Source of the DNA: an uncultured Prevotellaceae bacterium
GTDB taxonomy: Bacteria; Bacteroidota; Bacteroidia; Bacteroidales; Bacteroidaceae
DNA length: 64,000 nt
Assembly: GCA_902800435.1 (NCBI GenBank)
Contig: CADCEQ010000005.1
Location: 1 to 64,000, forward strand
Direction: 5' to 3'
Part shown: positions 28,253-37,206 of the stretch, one piece after another
Position numbering within the stretch: the first letter of the stretch is position 1
How the letters are laid out: each line of letters opens with the position of its first letter
The notes under the pieces: model-generated
Told to the model about the DNA's origin: nothing
Database searches by the model: none
Seen by the model: only the letters and a program-made list of their open reading frames with translations
Position numbers and translations under genes: made by a program

Positions 28253-29002
28253 ATGATTAAGAAGATTCTGGTTTCACAGCCAAAACCCGCAAGTGAGAAG
28301 TCGCCTTATTACGACATCGCCAGCAAGTTCGATGTTGAATTGATTTTCCGCCCATTTATTAAGGTGGAAGGCATGTCGGCCAAGGAATTTCGTACGCAGA
28401 AAGTCAGCATTCTCGACTATACTGCCATTGTTTTCACATCGCGTCACGCTATTGATCATTTCTTTACCCTGGCCAAGGAACTGCGCGTCAATATTCCTGA
28501 GGACATGAAATACTTCTGTGTCACGGAGACCATCGCCCTGTATATTCAGAAATATGTGCAGTACAGAAAGCGCAAGGTCTTCTTCGGTACTACCGGCCGC
28601 GTCGACGACCTGCTGCCAACCATGATTAAGCACAAGACCGAGAAGTACCTCGTTCCCATGAGCGATGTCCACAACGACTCGCTTACCCAGCTTCTTGACT
28701 CGAAGAAGCTGAACCATAAGGAGGTTGTCATGTATAAGACCGTCAGCAACGACTTCACCCCCGAGGAGGTTAAGAACTTCGATTACGACATGCTGATTTT
28801 CTTCAGCCCTTCAGGCATCGAGGCCTTGACCAAGAACTTCCCCGACTTCAAGCAGGGCGATATTGCCATTGCCACCTTTGGTCCCTCTACGGCCAAGGCC
28901 GCCAAGGAAGCCGGACTCCGACTGGATATTGAAGCTCCTAACGAGAAGTATCCCTCTATGACCGGTGCGCTGCAGCACTATCTTATTATGCTTGACGACT
29001 GA
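28253..29002 (+). CDS. hemD: uroporphyrinogen-III synthase
   Basis: A 249-aa two-domain HemD closing hydroxymethylbilane to uroporphyrinogen III in heme synthesis. Family features visible are the N-terminal ILVSQPKP, IVFTSRHAIDHF, GTTGRVDDL and the C-terminal IFFSPSGIEAL and ATFGPSTAKAA. Sequence conservation in this family is low, but synteny with DUF4271 and rnpA supports it. There is a 13-base gap after DUF4271. Confidence 0.9.
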   Translation: MIKKILVSQPKPASEKSPYYDIASKFDVELIFRPFIKVEGMSAKEFRTQKVSILDYTAIVFTSRHAIDHFFTLAKELRVNIPEDMKYFCVTETIALYIQKYVQYRKRKVFFGTTGRVDDLLPTMIKHKTEKYLVPMSDVHNDSLTQLLDSKKLNHKEVVMYKTVSNDFTPEEVKNFDYDMLIFFSPSGIEALTKNFPDFKQGDIAIATFGPSTAKAAKEAGLRLDIEAPNEKYPSMTGALQHYLIMLDD

Positions 29003-29022
29003 ACGCCAGAACGTCACCAACA

Positions 29023-29403
29023 TTGAACGCCCAGTTTAAGAAACGCGAGCACATTGTCAGCACCCGACTGATAGAGACGCTCTTCGGCAGCGGCAGTACG
29101 GCCATGTCTGCATTTCCGCTGAGAGCCGTTTTCAGGAAGGTACCGCGCAGTCAGACTAACGTTCCCGTACAGATACTTATCAGTGTTTCCAAGAAGCGCT
29201 TCAAGCACGCTGTCGACCGCAACCGTATCAAGCGGCAGGTGCGTGAAGCCTACCGCCACACTAAGCAACCCCTTTTCGACGCCATTGCCGACGACGAGAC
29301 GCTGCTGATAGCTTTTATTTGGATTTCCGACCGACAGGCAACCTCGGCTACGGTTGCCCGACAAGTAGAGAGACTGGTCGGCCGTATTGCAGAGACAATA
29401 TGA
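29023..29403 (+). CDS. rnpA: ribonuclease P protein component
   Basis: Protein subunit of RNase P, which trims tRNA 5' ends. The 126-aa protein has the RNA-binding signature [21 protein letters not shown] and an N-terminal [17 protein letters not shown]. No ATG fits the family start; TTG at 29023 is chosen. Its stop overlaps yidD by four bases. Confidence 0.92.
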   Translation: MNAQFKKREHIVSTRLIETLFGSGSTAMSAFPLRAVFRKVPRSQTNVPVQILISVSKKRFKHAVDRNRIKRQVREAYRHTKQPLFDAIADDETLLIAFIWISDRQATSATVARQVERLVGRIAETI

Positions 29404-29630
29404 AACAGATAACACGCCTCCTGTCGTGGTTGCTGGTGCTGCCCATCCGTTTCTACCAGACTTGCATCAGTCCCTATACACCACCCTCTTGCCGCTTCAC
29501 GCCGACGTGCTCAGAATATGCCCGTCAGGCAATTCTGAAGCACGGTCCCGTGAAGGGTCTTTACCTCGCCATACGCCGCATCCTGCGCTGCCATCCTTGG
29601 GGCGGCTCAGGCTACGACCCTGTACCTTGA
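29400..29630 (+). CDS. yidD: YidD membrane protein insertion factor
   Basis: A 76-aa protein with an amphipathic N-terminus and the family core [19 protein letters not shown] and [17 protein letters not shown]. It is thought to help YidC insert membrane proteins. The ATG overlaps the rnpA TGA (ATGA), which marks translational coupling. Confidence 0.93.
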   Translation: MKQITRLLSWLLVLPIRFYQTCISPYTPPSCRFTPTCSEYARQAILKHGPVKGLYLAIRRILRCHPWGGSGYDPVP

Positions 29631-29658
29631 GGCATCATGCGAGGTGGCGTGTCGCCGT

Positions 29659-30216
29659 TTAGCGCATAGCGAAGAAATTGCCGTCGCCCATGGCCATACG
29701 CACTTGGTAGAGGCCATTCTCATTGGGAGTAACGGTCAGCTGCTCGCCCTCAGGCAATACAGTTGTAATGGTTCCATCCTGATTGAAACGGAACAGCTCG
29801 CGGGTCTGACCGTTCTGTGTCAGCGACCAGGAATCCTTCTTCTTGTCGTAGTTGAAATAGCTCATCTCACCAGTAGGAGCCTTAATCTCATAGCCGTTCT
29901 CCAAGGTGGTCACAGCATAGTAACGGCCGTCGCTGCCCATCACCTGCTGAGTTTTGCCGATGTTGGCATGCATGGGATTAGAACCGCTCCAGAATTCAAT
30001 GGTGTTGAGCACGAGCGAGTCAACGAACAGACAAACGCTGCCGACAATCGGGCCAATGATGAAGCCCACGATAGCATTTAAGAACTTACTGCTTGTCATG
30101 TTGGTTTGCCACTTGGCATAGCTGTTGAAGAGGGCGAACTTACCGACAAAGCACGAACTGCACAACATTGCGCCTGCCATCATGAAGGCAGCAACCTTTA
30201 CATTTACTTTTTTCAT
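29659..30216 (-). CDS. DUF3332 probable lipoprotein
   Basis: A 185-aa protein with a lipoprotein-like N-terminus (AFMMAGAMLCSSC, likely lipidated Cys22), one hydrophobic segment (~46-66, NAIVGFIIGPIVGSVCLFVDSLV) and a soluble C-terminal domain. It matches DUF3332 (function unknown). Own -7 box 31 bases upstream. Monocistronic, facing yidD. Confidence 0.82.
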   Translation of the reverse strand: MKKVNVKVAAFMMAGAMLCSSCFVGKFALFNSYAKWQTNMTSSKFLNAIVGFIIGPIVGSVCLFVDSLVLNTIEFWSGSNPMHANIGKTQQVMGSDGRYYAVTTLENGYEIKAPTGEMSYFNYDKKKDSWSLTQNGQTRELFRFNQDGTITTVLPEGEQLTVTPNENGLYQVRMAMGDGNFFAMR

Positions 30217-30246
30217 ATTACTACAATTTAATTGTTAAACCGTTGG

Positions 30247-30254
30247 CAAAGATA
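30247..30254 (-). promoter_or_regulatory. -7 promoter box TATCTTTG for the DUF3332 gene
   Basis: Minus-strand consensus 31 bases before the start. Confidence 0.65.
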
Positions 30255-30292
30255 CAAAAAAAATGGTAATAACGCTCGTCTATGAATATTTT

Positions 30293-30874
30293 TTAACTGA
30301 AAAGATGGGAAATCAGTACTTTTATGCCAATAAACAGCAGAACCAGACCGCCCAACAAACCCGGCTTGAACCGTTGGGCGATGGCACGGCCGAAACGGAC
30401 ACCCAGCCAATAACCCACCAGACTGAGCAGCATCGAGACAGAGCCTATCAGCAGCAGGGGCACCGTCAGCTGCCCGATGCGGTCGTAGCCCAGACAGGCC
30501 ATCGAAATGCCGACAGCCAAAGCGTCGATGCTCGTAGCCACCGCCAGGAGCAACTGAGTACGCAGCGACAGGGGATTGAACGTCTGGTGCTCCTCGTCGC
30601 CACTGAACGTCTCCCATATCATCTTGCCGCCGATGAACGCCAGCAGACAGAAGGCTATCCAATGGTCGACGGCCTCCAAATAGTGACTGAAATGAGCCGT
30701 ACCAAGCCACCCAATAAGTGGCATAAGGGCCTGAAACAGCCCAAAGAGCATAGCCATCCGCAAGATGGCGCCACTGGTTGGGCGGCGCAGGATGACACCA
30801 CTCATCGTACTTACCGTGAAACAGTCCATGGCCAATGCTACGGACAGGAGCAGAAGATCAGGCAGACTTATCAT
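30293..30874 (-). CDS. mntP: manganese efflux pump MntP
   Basis: A 193-aa inner-membrane exporter with six predicted helices in two repeats. Each repeat carries the conserved acidic motif, ALAMDCFTVS and ATSIDALAVG, whose aspartates bind Mn(II). Its start overlaps the comEC 3' end by 17 bases, so it is translated from the GNAT-comEC-mntP transcript. No Mn riboswitch (yybP-ykoY) is seen in front of it. Confidence 0.93.
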   Translation of the reverse strand: MISLPDLLLLSVALAMDCFTVSTMSGVILRRPTSGAILRMAMLFGLFQALMPLIGWLGTAHFSHYLEAVDHWIAFCLLAFIGGKMIWETFSGDEEHQTFNPLSLRTQLLLAVATSIDALAVGISMACLGYDRIGQLTVPLLLIGSVSMLLSLVGYWLGVRFGRAIAQRFKPGLLGGLVLLFIGIKVLISHLFS

Positions 30875-32339
30875 ACCTTATTATAATTAAATAGGTGGAA
30901 ACAATGATGACGTAGACGAGCACCGTCTGCAAAACCGAGGGGCGCAGACCTTCGATGCTGGCATAGGGCAGGCGTTCGGCGATGAACGAGAGGACGGCGT
31001 TGAGCCACCCCACCACCCTGAACAGCACCGTACCCACAACGGGCAGCAACAGCGCCACCGGGGCGAGACAGAGGATGAGCGTGGCCGACGGGATGACAAT
31101 CAAGTTGGTCAGCAGAAAATAGGTGGAGAAGCGGCCGAAGTAATAGGCAACGAGCGGTGCCACGCCCACCTGCGCCGCCAAGGAAACCGTCGTCAGTCCC
31201 CAGAGCCAGCGCACCACGGGCCGGTCGAGCAGCCACTCGCGCTGCACCACGCGCTCGAAAAGCGGCTGCAGCACCAGAATGGCCAGCATGGCGAGGAACG
31301 ACATCTGGAAACCAACGTCGAAGAGGCTGTCTGGACTGACCATGAGAATACAAATGGCTGCCAACGCCAGCGCATTGACCGACATCCGCTGGCGGCCAAT
31401 CGCCGACAGCAGCGCGTAAGTGCTGATCATCAGGGCGGCGCGCACCACGCTGGCCGGCAGTCCGACCAACAGGGCGAACGCCCAGATAGCCGCGACGGCA
31501 AGCACCTGCGACAGCAGGCGGAACCGGCGGTTCACAACCAGCAGCGACAGCACCATATAGATAATGCCCAAATGCAGACCGCTGAGCGCCAGCACGTGGG
31601 AGGCACCGCTGACGGCATAGACATCGCGCAGCTCGCTGCTCATGGCCGACTTGTCGCCCAGCGTCATCGCTGCCACGACGGCATACTCCTCGTCGCCCGC
31701 CCCCATCTGCCGGTAGCGTTCCAGCAGTGTGTGGCGGTAGTTCAGGAACGCCAGCCTCAGCCGTTGCAGCCACGTCAGCCCCTCATCGGAGTGAGGCAGC
31801 AACTGCCAGTCGGCAGTCCTGACATAGGTGCGCCCCGCGAAGCCGTGGACCTCCTGATAGCGGCGGTAGTCGAACGAGCCGCGCCGCCAGTCGCCGTTCC
31901 GCTCTATGCGCGATGTCAGCAGCAGGCGGTCACCAATCCTCAGACGCCGGCTGCGGTCGTCCTTGGCCACGTAGCACTTCAGCTTCTTCCCGCCTTGGGC
32001 GGTGACGATATCCGCCGCCATCGTCTTCGGCTTCTCCGTCACCTCCGAAACGACGACGGCCTCATAACGGACAAAGCCGTCGGGCCAAGCCACCCGGTCG
32101 TGCGACTGGCGCACCGACGCCGAGCGCACGCCGCCGAGCGACGCCATAGCCAACAGCAGAGCTGCTGACTGCAGCATCGGCTTGCGCCGGCAGATGCCGA
32201 CAATCACCAAAGCCGCGCCCAACAGCAGCCACCACAGGCCGACAGTGCCCATGCAGTCGCCCAAGACGACGCCCACAACGAACAGCACCCCTGGCATGGC
32301 CAAGGGAGCCGACTGGAAAAAGCGGTTCTTGCGCCACAT
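30858..32339 (-). CDS. comEC: ComEC/Rec2-type membrane protein lacking the beta-lactamase domain
   Basis: A 493-aa protein with N-terminal helices (~10-65), a DUF4131/OB-like region (~70-200) and the competence channel domain (~210-480; SGASHVLALSGLHLGIIYMVLSL). It ends right after the last helices (IIVSTYLIIIRY), with no C-terminal metallo-beta-lactamase domain. Full ComEC proteins are usually about 700 aa or more. Whether it imports DNA is inference. It starts 4 bases behind the GNAT gene and overlaps mntP. Confidence 0.88.
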   Translation of the reverse strand: MWRKNRFFQSAPLAMPGVLFVVGVVLGDCMGTVGLWWLLLGAALVIVGICRRKPMLQSAALLLAMASLGGVRSASVRQSHDRVAWPDGFVRYEAVVVSEVTEKPKTMAADIVTAQGGKKLKCYVAKDDRSRRLRIGDRLLLTSRIERNGDWRRGSFDYRRYQEVHGFAGRTYVRTADWQLLPHSDEGLTWLQRLRLAFLNYRHTLLERYRQMGAGDEEYAVVAAMTLGDKSAMSSELRDVYAVSGASHVLALSGLHLGIIYMVLSLLVVNRRFRLLSQVLAVAAIWAFALLVGLPASVVRAALMISTYALLSAIGRQRMSVNALALAAICILMVSPDSLFDVGFQMSFLAMLAILVLQPLFERVVQREWLLDRPVVRWLWGLTTVSLAAQVGVAPLVAYYFGRFSTYFLLTNLIVIPSATLILCLAPVALLLPVVGTVLFRVVGWLNAVLSFIAERLPYASIEGLRPSVLQTVLVYVIIVSTYLIIIRYDKSA

Positions 32340-32343
32340 AGCG

Positions 32344-33474
32344 TTAGAGCTGCTTGCGGAAACAGCGGTGGCGGCGGTGGATTTCGCTATCTAAGTATTG
32401 CCATTGTGCACGCACGGCCTCGTTGCTCTCCATCTGCGGCATGGCGTCGGCCCAGACGAAGCCGTAGCGCTGGAACTGGTGGATAAGGTCGTCGAAAATC
32501 AGCGCATTGGCACCCTTCGACCGATACTCTGGCAGCACGCCTATCAGCAGCAGGTCGACGGTGTCGGTCTTGTGCCTCTTCAGCGTATTCAGTATATGCC
32601 ACCAGCCGAAGGGCAGCAGCCGCCCGTCGCGCGTATGCTGCAGCGCACGGCTGAACGACGGGAAGGTGATGCCGAAGCCTATCATACGGTCGCCGTCCAT
32701 GATGGCCGTCACCAGGTTCAGGTCGGCAATCTTGATGTAGTCGTTCACCAGCTTGTCTATCTGCTGCGACGACAACTGGCTAAACCCGTACAAGTCCTTG
32801 TAGGTGGCATTCAGCAGGTGGAACACCTCGCGCCCATAACCCTCTTTCACCAGCTCGTGGCGGGTGAACTTATGCACCCTCAGCCCGTAGCGCTGCTTCA
32901 CCATCTCGGCCACGCGGTGGAACTTATAGTTTTCATCCTGCGGTATCCTGACCTTATACTCCACGTAGTCGTTGTCTTTCTTAAAGCCGCCGTAGTGCTC
33001 AATATGGCTGGCGTAGTAGGGGTAATTGTAGTTGACATACATGGTCGACAGTTCCTCGAAGCCCTCAACGAGCATGCCTTCACGGTCTGTATCGATAAAG
33101 CCCAGCGGACCGGCCATCTCGGTCATGCCCCGCTCGCGCCCCCACTGCTCGACGGCATGCAGCAGCGCCGTGCTCACCTCCGTGTCGTCGATGAAGTCGA
33201 ACCAGCCGAAGCGCACTTGGTTGACCTTCCACTTCTCGTTGGCGCGGCGGTTGATGATGGCAGCCACCCGGCCTGCCACGCGACCGTCCTTGTAGGCCAG
33301 GAAGTAGTCGGCCTCACAGCACTCAAACGACGGGTTCTTGTCGCGGCGAAGTGTGGCCATCTCGTCAAAAAACAGATAGGGGACGGCCTGTTCGCAATTG
33401 CGGTATAGGTCGTAGTAGAACTGTATGAACTGCTTCAGCTCCCTTTTAGTAGTAACCTTGCGTATTTCAACCAT
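32344..33474 (-). CDS. GNAT-like N-acetyltransferase-fold protein
   Basis: A 376-aa protein with two regions that resemble GNAT folds (~1-125, ending in WGRERGMTEMAGPLGF; and ~225-340, with LLLIGVLPEYRSKGANALIFDDLI, where RSKGAN resembles the acetyl-CoA loop). Similar Bacteroidota proteins are annotated as hypothetical N-acetyltransferases. The substrate is unknown. It is the first gene of the GNAT-comEC-mntP operon. Confidence 0.72.
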   Translation of the reverse strand: MVEIRKVTTKRELKQFIQFYYDLYRNCEQAVPYLFFDEMATLRRDKNPSFECCEADYFLAYKDGRVAGRVAAIINRRANEKWKVNQVRFGWFDFIDDTEVSTALLHAVEQWGRERGMTEMAGPLGFIDTDREGMLVEGFEELSTMYVNYNYPYYASHIEHYGGFKKDNDYVEYKVRIPQDENYKFHRVAEMVKQRYGLRVHKFTRHELVKEGYGREVFHLLNATYKDLYGFSQLSSQQIDKLVNDYIKIADLNLVTAIMDGDRMIGFGITFPSFSRALQHTRDGRLLPFGWWHILNTLKRHKTDTVDLLLIGVLPEYRSKGANALIFDDLIHQFQRYGFVWADAMPQMESNEAVRAQWQYLDSEIHRRHRCFRKQL

Positions 33475-33493
33475 AGTATCTTTCTTTCGGGTG

Positions 33494-33501
33494 CAAAGGT
33501 A
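33494..33501 (-). promoter_or_regulatory. -7 promoter box TACCTTTG for the GNAT-comEC-mntP operon
   Basis: Minus-strand consensus 20 bases before the GNAT start, next to a heptamer array. Confidence 0.67.
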
Positions 33502-33510
33502 CGAAAAAAA

Positions 33511-33538
33511 GTGAGAAGTGAGAAGTGAAAAGTGAAAT
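33511..33538. repeat. heptamer array, 4 x GTGARAA
   Basis: Units are GTGAGAA, GTGAGAA, GTGAAAA and GTGAAAT, lying between the helicase stop and the promoter of the GNAT operon. The 28-bp length matches the other heptamer arrays. Confidence 0.75.
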
Positions 33539-33549
33539 ATTTTAGCCTT

Positions 33550-35427
33550 TCAGCCTTGTTTCAGCGCTTCGATGTACTCATAGAGCTTGCGGTAGAAGGG
33601 GTGGCGCGTCATCGTCAGCACGTCGCCGAGGATGATAAGCTTCATGCGGGCACGGGTAATGGCCACGTTCATGCGGCGCAGGTCGCGCAGGAATCCAATC
33701 TGCCCCTCGTCGTTCGAGCGCACCAGCGAGATGACGACAATGTCGCGCTCCTGACCCTGAAAACCGTCGACGGTGTTTACCGTGATGAGGTGGCGGAAGG
33801 GCTTGAACCATTCTTTCTTCTTCAGTTGCGACCTGAGGTACTGCACCTGGGCACGGTAGGGCGAGATGATGCCCACATCGAGCCGCTCGTTCAGGATGCG
33901 CGTCTTGCCAATGCGGTCGAAGTATTCTTGCAGTGTCTGCAGCGTCAGCTCGGCCTCGACCTTGTTGATGCGCCCGAACGACTCGCCGACAAACTGCTCG
34001 AAGCCTTTCTCCCCGTCCTCGGAGGGGTCAGGCGAGGCCTCCACCCACTCTATCGGTACGTCGAGGTCGAGTATCGAGCGGTACTTCACCTCGGGGGCCG
34101 ACTCCACCTGATTGCCGTAGAACCAGTCGCTCGAGAAGCGCATGATTTCCTCGTTCATGCGGTACTGCATGCGCAGCAGCGTCACCACCTCGGGCTTCTG
34201 CTCGACGATGCGCTCCATCAGCGTCTTGCCCAGACCGGCCTTCAGGGCAGCGATGCTCTTCACCGTTGGCGGCAGCTGGCAGTGGTCGCCGGCCAGGATG
34301 ACGCGCGTACAGCGGCGGATGGGAATCCACGAAGCAGCCTCTAAGGCCTGCGCCGCCTCGTCGATGAAGACGGTGCCGAACTTCTGACCATCCAACAGGC
34401 GGTTGGTGGAGCCCACCAGCGTCGAGGCAATGACGCGTGCCTCGCCGAAGAGCTGGGCGTTGATGCGTATCTCCAACTCCGTGGCGCGGTCCTTCAGACG
34501 CTCCAGCTTCTGGTGGTACTTCTCATCGCCGCGCTTACGGTGGGCGCGCAGGTCGCGGATGGCCTTTCTGATGGCCCACAGCAGCTCGTAGTCGGGATGG
34601 CTCTCGAAGCGGCGCTCGTAGGTGAAGCTGAGCATCTTGTCGTCGACACGGGTTGGATTACCTATTCTTAATACGGGCACGCCGCGGTCGACGAGCTTCT
34701 CCGAAATCCAGTCGACGGCCATGTTCGACTGCGCGCACACCAGCACCTGATTCTCGCGGCGCAGCGTCTCGTAGATGGCCTCGACGAGCGTCGTCGTCTT
34801 GCCCGTGCCCGGCGGTCCGTGGACGATGGCCACGTCCTTGGCCCGCAGCACCTTGTTCACCGCCTCCTCCTGCGTCTGGTTCAGATAAGGGAAGTGCATG
34901 GGCGCAAACGAGAACGTCTCGGCCTTCTGCCGCGAGTAGAAAAGGTCGCGCAGATAGCCTAAGCGCCCCTTTGAACGGATGACGCGGTCGAGGGCGTCGA
35001 ACATCGTGCGATATGACGTCTCGTCGAACGATAGCTGTACTCCGACGTTCGGCGACGCCTGCAGGTCGGTGAGGGGTGCCGTGTCGGGCACGCTGACCAC
35101 CATCCGGTCGCCGTCGACATAGCTCACGGTGCCGGTAAAGTTATAATACTTATGCTTCTGCTCCTCTCTTGAGAAGAACACCACCGGCCGGCCATACTCG
35201 AAATTGTGCTCAACGTCCTGATCGGCCATGCGCAACACCTCGACGCACAGCTGGTTCAGCGAGTTGAAGTAGCTGCGGCCGATGCTGACCGGCCACCACG
35301 CGTCGCCGCGCTTCACCAGCCGCGCCAGTCCGCGTTCCTCAGTCTGGCGGCGGTAAGCCTCTTTCTCCGTCTGATACTCCATCTGGAGCAGCAGCCGCTG
35401 CTGTGTCAGTTGCTGAATAGCGTTCAT
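33550..35427 (-). CDS. SF1 DNA/RNA helicase (IGHMBP2/Upf1-like)
   Basis: A 625-aa helicase. An N-terminal beta-barrel (~30-150) is followed by Walker A GPPGTGKTTT (~196-205), AQSNMAVD (Ia), Walker B VFIDEAAQ, the GDHCQLPP motif (III), MQYRMNEEIM (IV), TVDGFQGQERDIV (V) and NVAITRARMKL (VI). The family unwinds DNA or RNA. The start at 35425-35427 follows the -7 box by only five bases, which suggests a leaderless transcript. Confidence 0.93.
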   Translation of the reverse strand: MNAIQQLTQQRLLLQMEYQTEKEAYRRQTEERGLARLVKRGDAWWPVSIGRSYFNSLNQLCVEVLRMADQDVEHNFEYGRPVVFFSREEQKHKYYNFTGTVSYVDGDRMVVSVPDTAPLTDLQASPNVGVQLSFDETSYRTMFDALDRVIRSKGRLGYLRDLFYSRQKAETFSFAPMHFPYLNQTQEEAVNKVLRAKDVAIVHGPPGTGKTTTLVEAIYETLRRENQVLVCAQSNMAVDWISEKLVDRGVPVLRIGNPTRVDDKMLSFTYERRFESHPDYELLWAIRKAIRDLRAHRKRGDEKYHQKLERLKDRATELEIRINAQLFGEARVIASTLVGSTNRLLDGQKFGTVFIDEAAQALEAASWIPIRRCTRVILAGDHCQLPPTVKSIAALKAGLGKTLMERIVEQKPEVVTLLRMQYRMNEEIMRFSSDWFYGNQVESAPEVKYRSILDLDVPIEWVEASPDPSEDGEKGFEQFVGESFGRINKVEAELTLQTLQEYFDRIGKTRILNERLDVGIISPYRAQVQYLRSQLKKKEWFKPFRHLITVNTVDGFQGQERDIVVISLVRSNDEGQIGFLRDLRRMNVAITRARMKLIILGDVLTMTRHPFYRKLYEYIEALKQG

Positions 35428-35432
35428 CGGTG

Positions 35433-35440
35433 CAAAGGTA
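35433..35440 (-). promoter_or_regulatory. -7 promoter box TACCTTTG abutting the helicase start
   Basis: The box ends five bases before the ATG, so transcription would begin at or beside the start codon. Confidence 0.66.
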
Positions 35441-35448
35441 CGAAATAA

Positions 35449-35476
35449 TTGAGAATTGACCATTGAGAATTGAGAA
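35449..35476. repeat. heptamer array, 4 x TTGAGAA-like
   Basis: Units are TTGAGAA, TTGACCA, TTGAGAA and TTGAGAA, directly upstream of the helicase promoter box. Confidence 0.75.
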
Positions 35477-35494
35477 TTTTTCGTACCATAACAG

Positions 35495-35532
35495 CAGTTC
35501 GGCCATCAGCAATGCACTTGATGGCCGAACTG
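35495..35532 (-). terminator. hairpin downstream of the blaI-M56 operon
   Basis: A perfect 14-bp inverted repeat (arms 35495-35508 and 35519-35532, 10-base loop) lies 30 bases past the M56 stop. The following minus-strand sequence has only a weak T/A-rich tract, so termination strength is uncertain. Confidence 0.6.
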
Positions 35533-35561
35533 TTGATTGTCGTTGGATAAGGTTTAGCGGG

Positions 35562-37202
35562 TCAGCTCAGTCGGAAGGTGACGGGGATGGTGTACTTCAC
35601 GCGGACGGGCTGTCCCTTCTGCATGCCTGGCTTCCACTTCGGCATGGCGTTGATGACGCGCACGGCCTCGGCGTCAATCTCCTCGCTCACATTCTTCACC
35701 ACCTTGACATTGGTGATGGAGCCGTCGGCCTCGACGATGAACTGGACAATGACGCGGCCTTGTGTGCCAGTCTCTTCGGCAGCCTCAGGGTATTTGACGT
35801 TCTCGCTTAGGAACTTCATCAGCTCAATATCTCCGCCGGGGAACTGCGGCATCTGCTCCACCACGTTGAAAGCCTTTTCGCCGGTGCCGGTTTCTTCCTC
35901 CTTTGGCTCCTTGGCTTTCACGGTGGCCGAGACGAGTTCCTTCTTGCCGTTCTTCACGTACTCCTTGGTATTGATGAACAGGATGCCGTTCGAGGTGTCG
36001 GCTTTGAAATGCTTGGCATACTCCTTCAGCGCCTCTTCGTTCTTGATGACGCTCAGGTTGTCAATTTCCTTCGGGTCGAGCGCCTTCAACTGCTGCATAG
36101 TGGCTGCCTTGCCGTCGATGACGATCAGCGGCTCCGGGCCGTTGGCTTCACCCGTAATGATAATGGGGCTTTGTTTCTTCTCCTGCGGCTCGGCAGTCTT
36201 GGCCGTCTCCTTCTCTTCAGCAGCAGCGGACTCGGCCTTCACCTCGATGGTCTTGTCGTTCAGTTTTACCTGAGCGGCCTTGCGGCCTTTCTTCACAATC
36301 TTTTTCTGTGGCTGTTCCTGCGTGTCCTCGTAAACGTAGTCGTTGACGGTCTCGGCGTTCAGGGCCAGGGCTGTGCCCACGATGGGCAGCATGGCGAGCA
36401 GCTTGAGCCAGCTCGCGCGGTTGGTTTTCTTATTGGTAAGCATCATGTTTATGCGGTTTTTGAGGGTACTGTGAGTAATGCCGTTGGCCACGGAGTACCC
36501 GCACGCGGCGACGGCTTTTTGGATAAGCAGATACTGATACTGACGCATATTGATGCCTTGAGAGAGTACCGCCGCGTCGGCCTCGTACTCGTGGATGGCG
36601 CGCAAGTCCTGGCGCAGCATCCACATAGCCGGGTTGAACCATTGCAGGGCGGTGAGCACGTCAACGAGGATGACATCCAGCGAGTGGTGCAGGCTGATGT
36701 GGCCCCGTTCATGGGCGAGCACTGAGGCGTCCTGGGCCTCGTAGTCGCTTGGTGAGAGTACGATATAGTGCATCCAGCTGAAGGGCGACACCTCGCGGTC
36801 GGCAACACAGACGACCGTGCCGTCCGGCTGCTGGTGGTGCTCGCTGCGGCTGATGAGCCGCCAGACCTGGAAGATGTTGTAGAGCGTAAAGCCCAGCGAG
36901 GCAGCCATTCCCGCGAAGAACACCACAACGGCAACCGTCTGCCAGAAGGGCGTCTGCGGCTCGGCCATTTCAACCGTGCCCAGGCCGTCGAGCGTGACCA
37001 GCCCGCTGCCACCGCTCACCACCACCGTCTTGTGCAGCGTGATGACGCATAGTGGTAGGATGAATGATGCAATGGCCGTTCCCAGCAGCACCGTGCGGTT
37101 CACGCGGTGATACGTCTCGCGGCTCAGCAGCAGGCGGTAGAACATGTAGAACACCGCCACAAGCACCGCTACCTTCAGGTCGTATATCAGAAACTCTACC
37201 AT
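35562..37202 (-). CDS. M56 (BlaR1-like) membrane metallopeptidase with plug-like and TonB C-terminal domains
   Basis: A 546-aa sensor-type protein. Membrane helices lie at ~5-25, 35-55 and 90-115. The M56 zinc motif HERGH is at residues 164-168 with the distal Glu in HEYEADAAV, followed by another helix (~265-285). A stretch at ~340-405 (EPLIVIDGKAA, KEIDNLSVIKN, GILFINTKEY) resembles the plug of SusC-type receptors. A TonB-like C-terminal domain (~450-546) has FPGGDIELMKFLSENVKYP. It is the partner of the BlaI repressor 4 bases upstream. The inducer is unknown; beta-lactam sensing is not shown. Confidence 0.87.
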   Translation of the reverse strand: MVEFLIYDLKVAVLVAVFYMFYRLLLSRETYHRVNRTVLLGTAIASFILPLCVITLHKTVVVSGGSGLVTLDGLGTVEMAEPQTPFWQTVAVVVFFAGMAASLGFTLYNIFQVWRLISRSEHHQQPDGTVVCVADREVSPFSWMHYIVLSPSDYEAQDASVLAHERGHISLHHSLDVILVDVLTALQWFNPAMWMLRQDLRAIHEYEADAAVLSQGINMRQYQYLLIQKAVAACGYSVANGITHSTLKNRINMMLTNKKTNRASWLKLLAMLPIVGTALALNAETVNDYVYEDTQEQPQKKIVKKGRKAAQVKLNDKTIEVKAESAAAEEKETAKTAEPQEKKQSPIIITGEANGPEPLIVIDGKAATMQQLKALDPKEIDNLSVIKNEEALKEYAKHFKADTSNGILFINTKEYVKNGKKELVSATVKAKEPKEEETGTGEKAFNVVEQMPQFPGGDIELMKFLSENVKYPEAAEETGTQGRVIVQFIVEADGSITNVKVVKNVSEEIDAEAVRVINAMPKWKPGMQKGQPVRVKYTIPVTFRLS

Positions 37203-37206
37203 ATTT

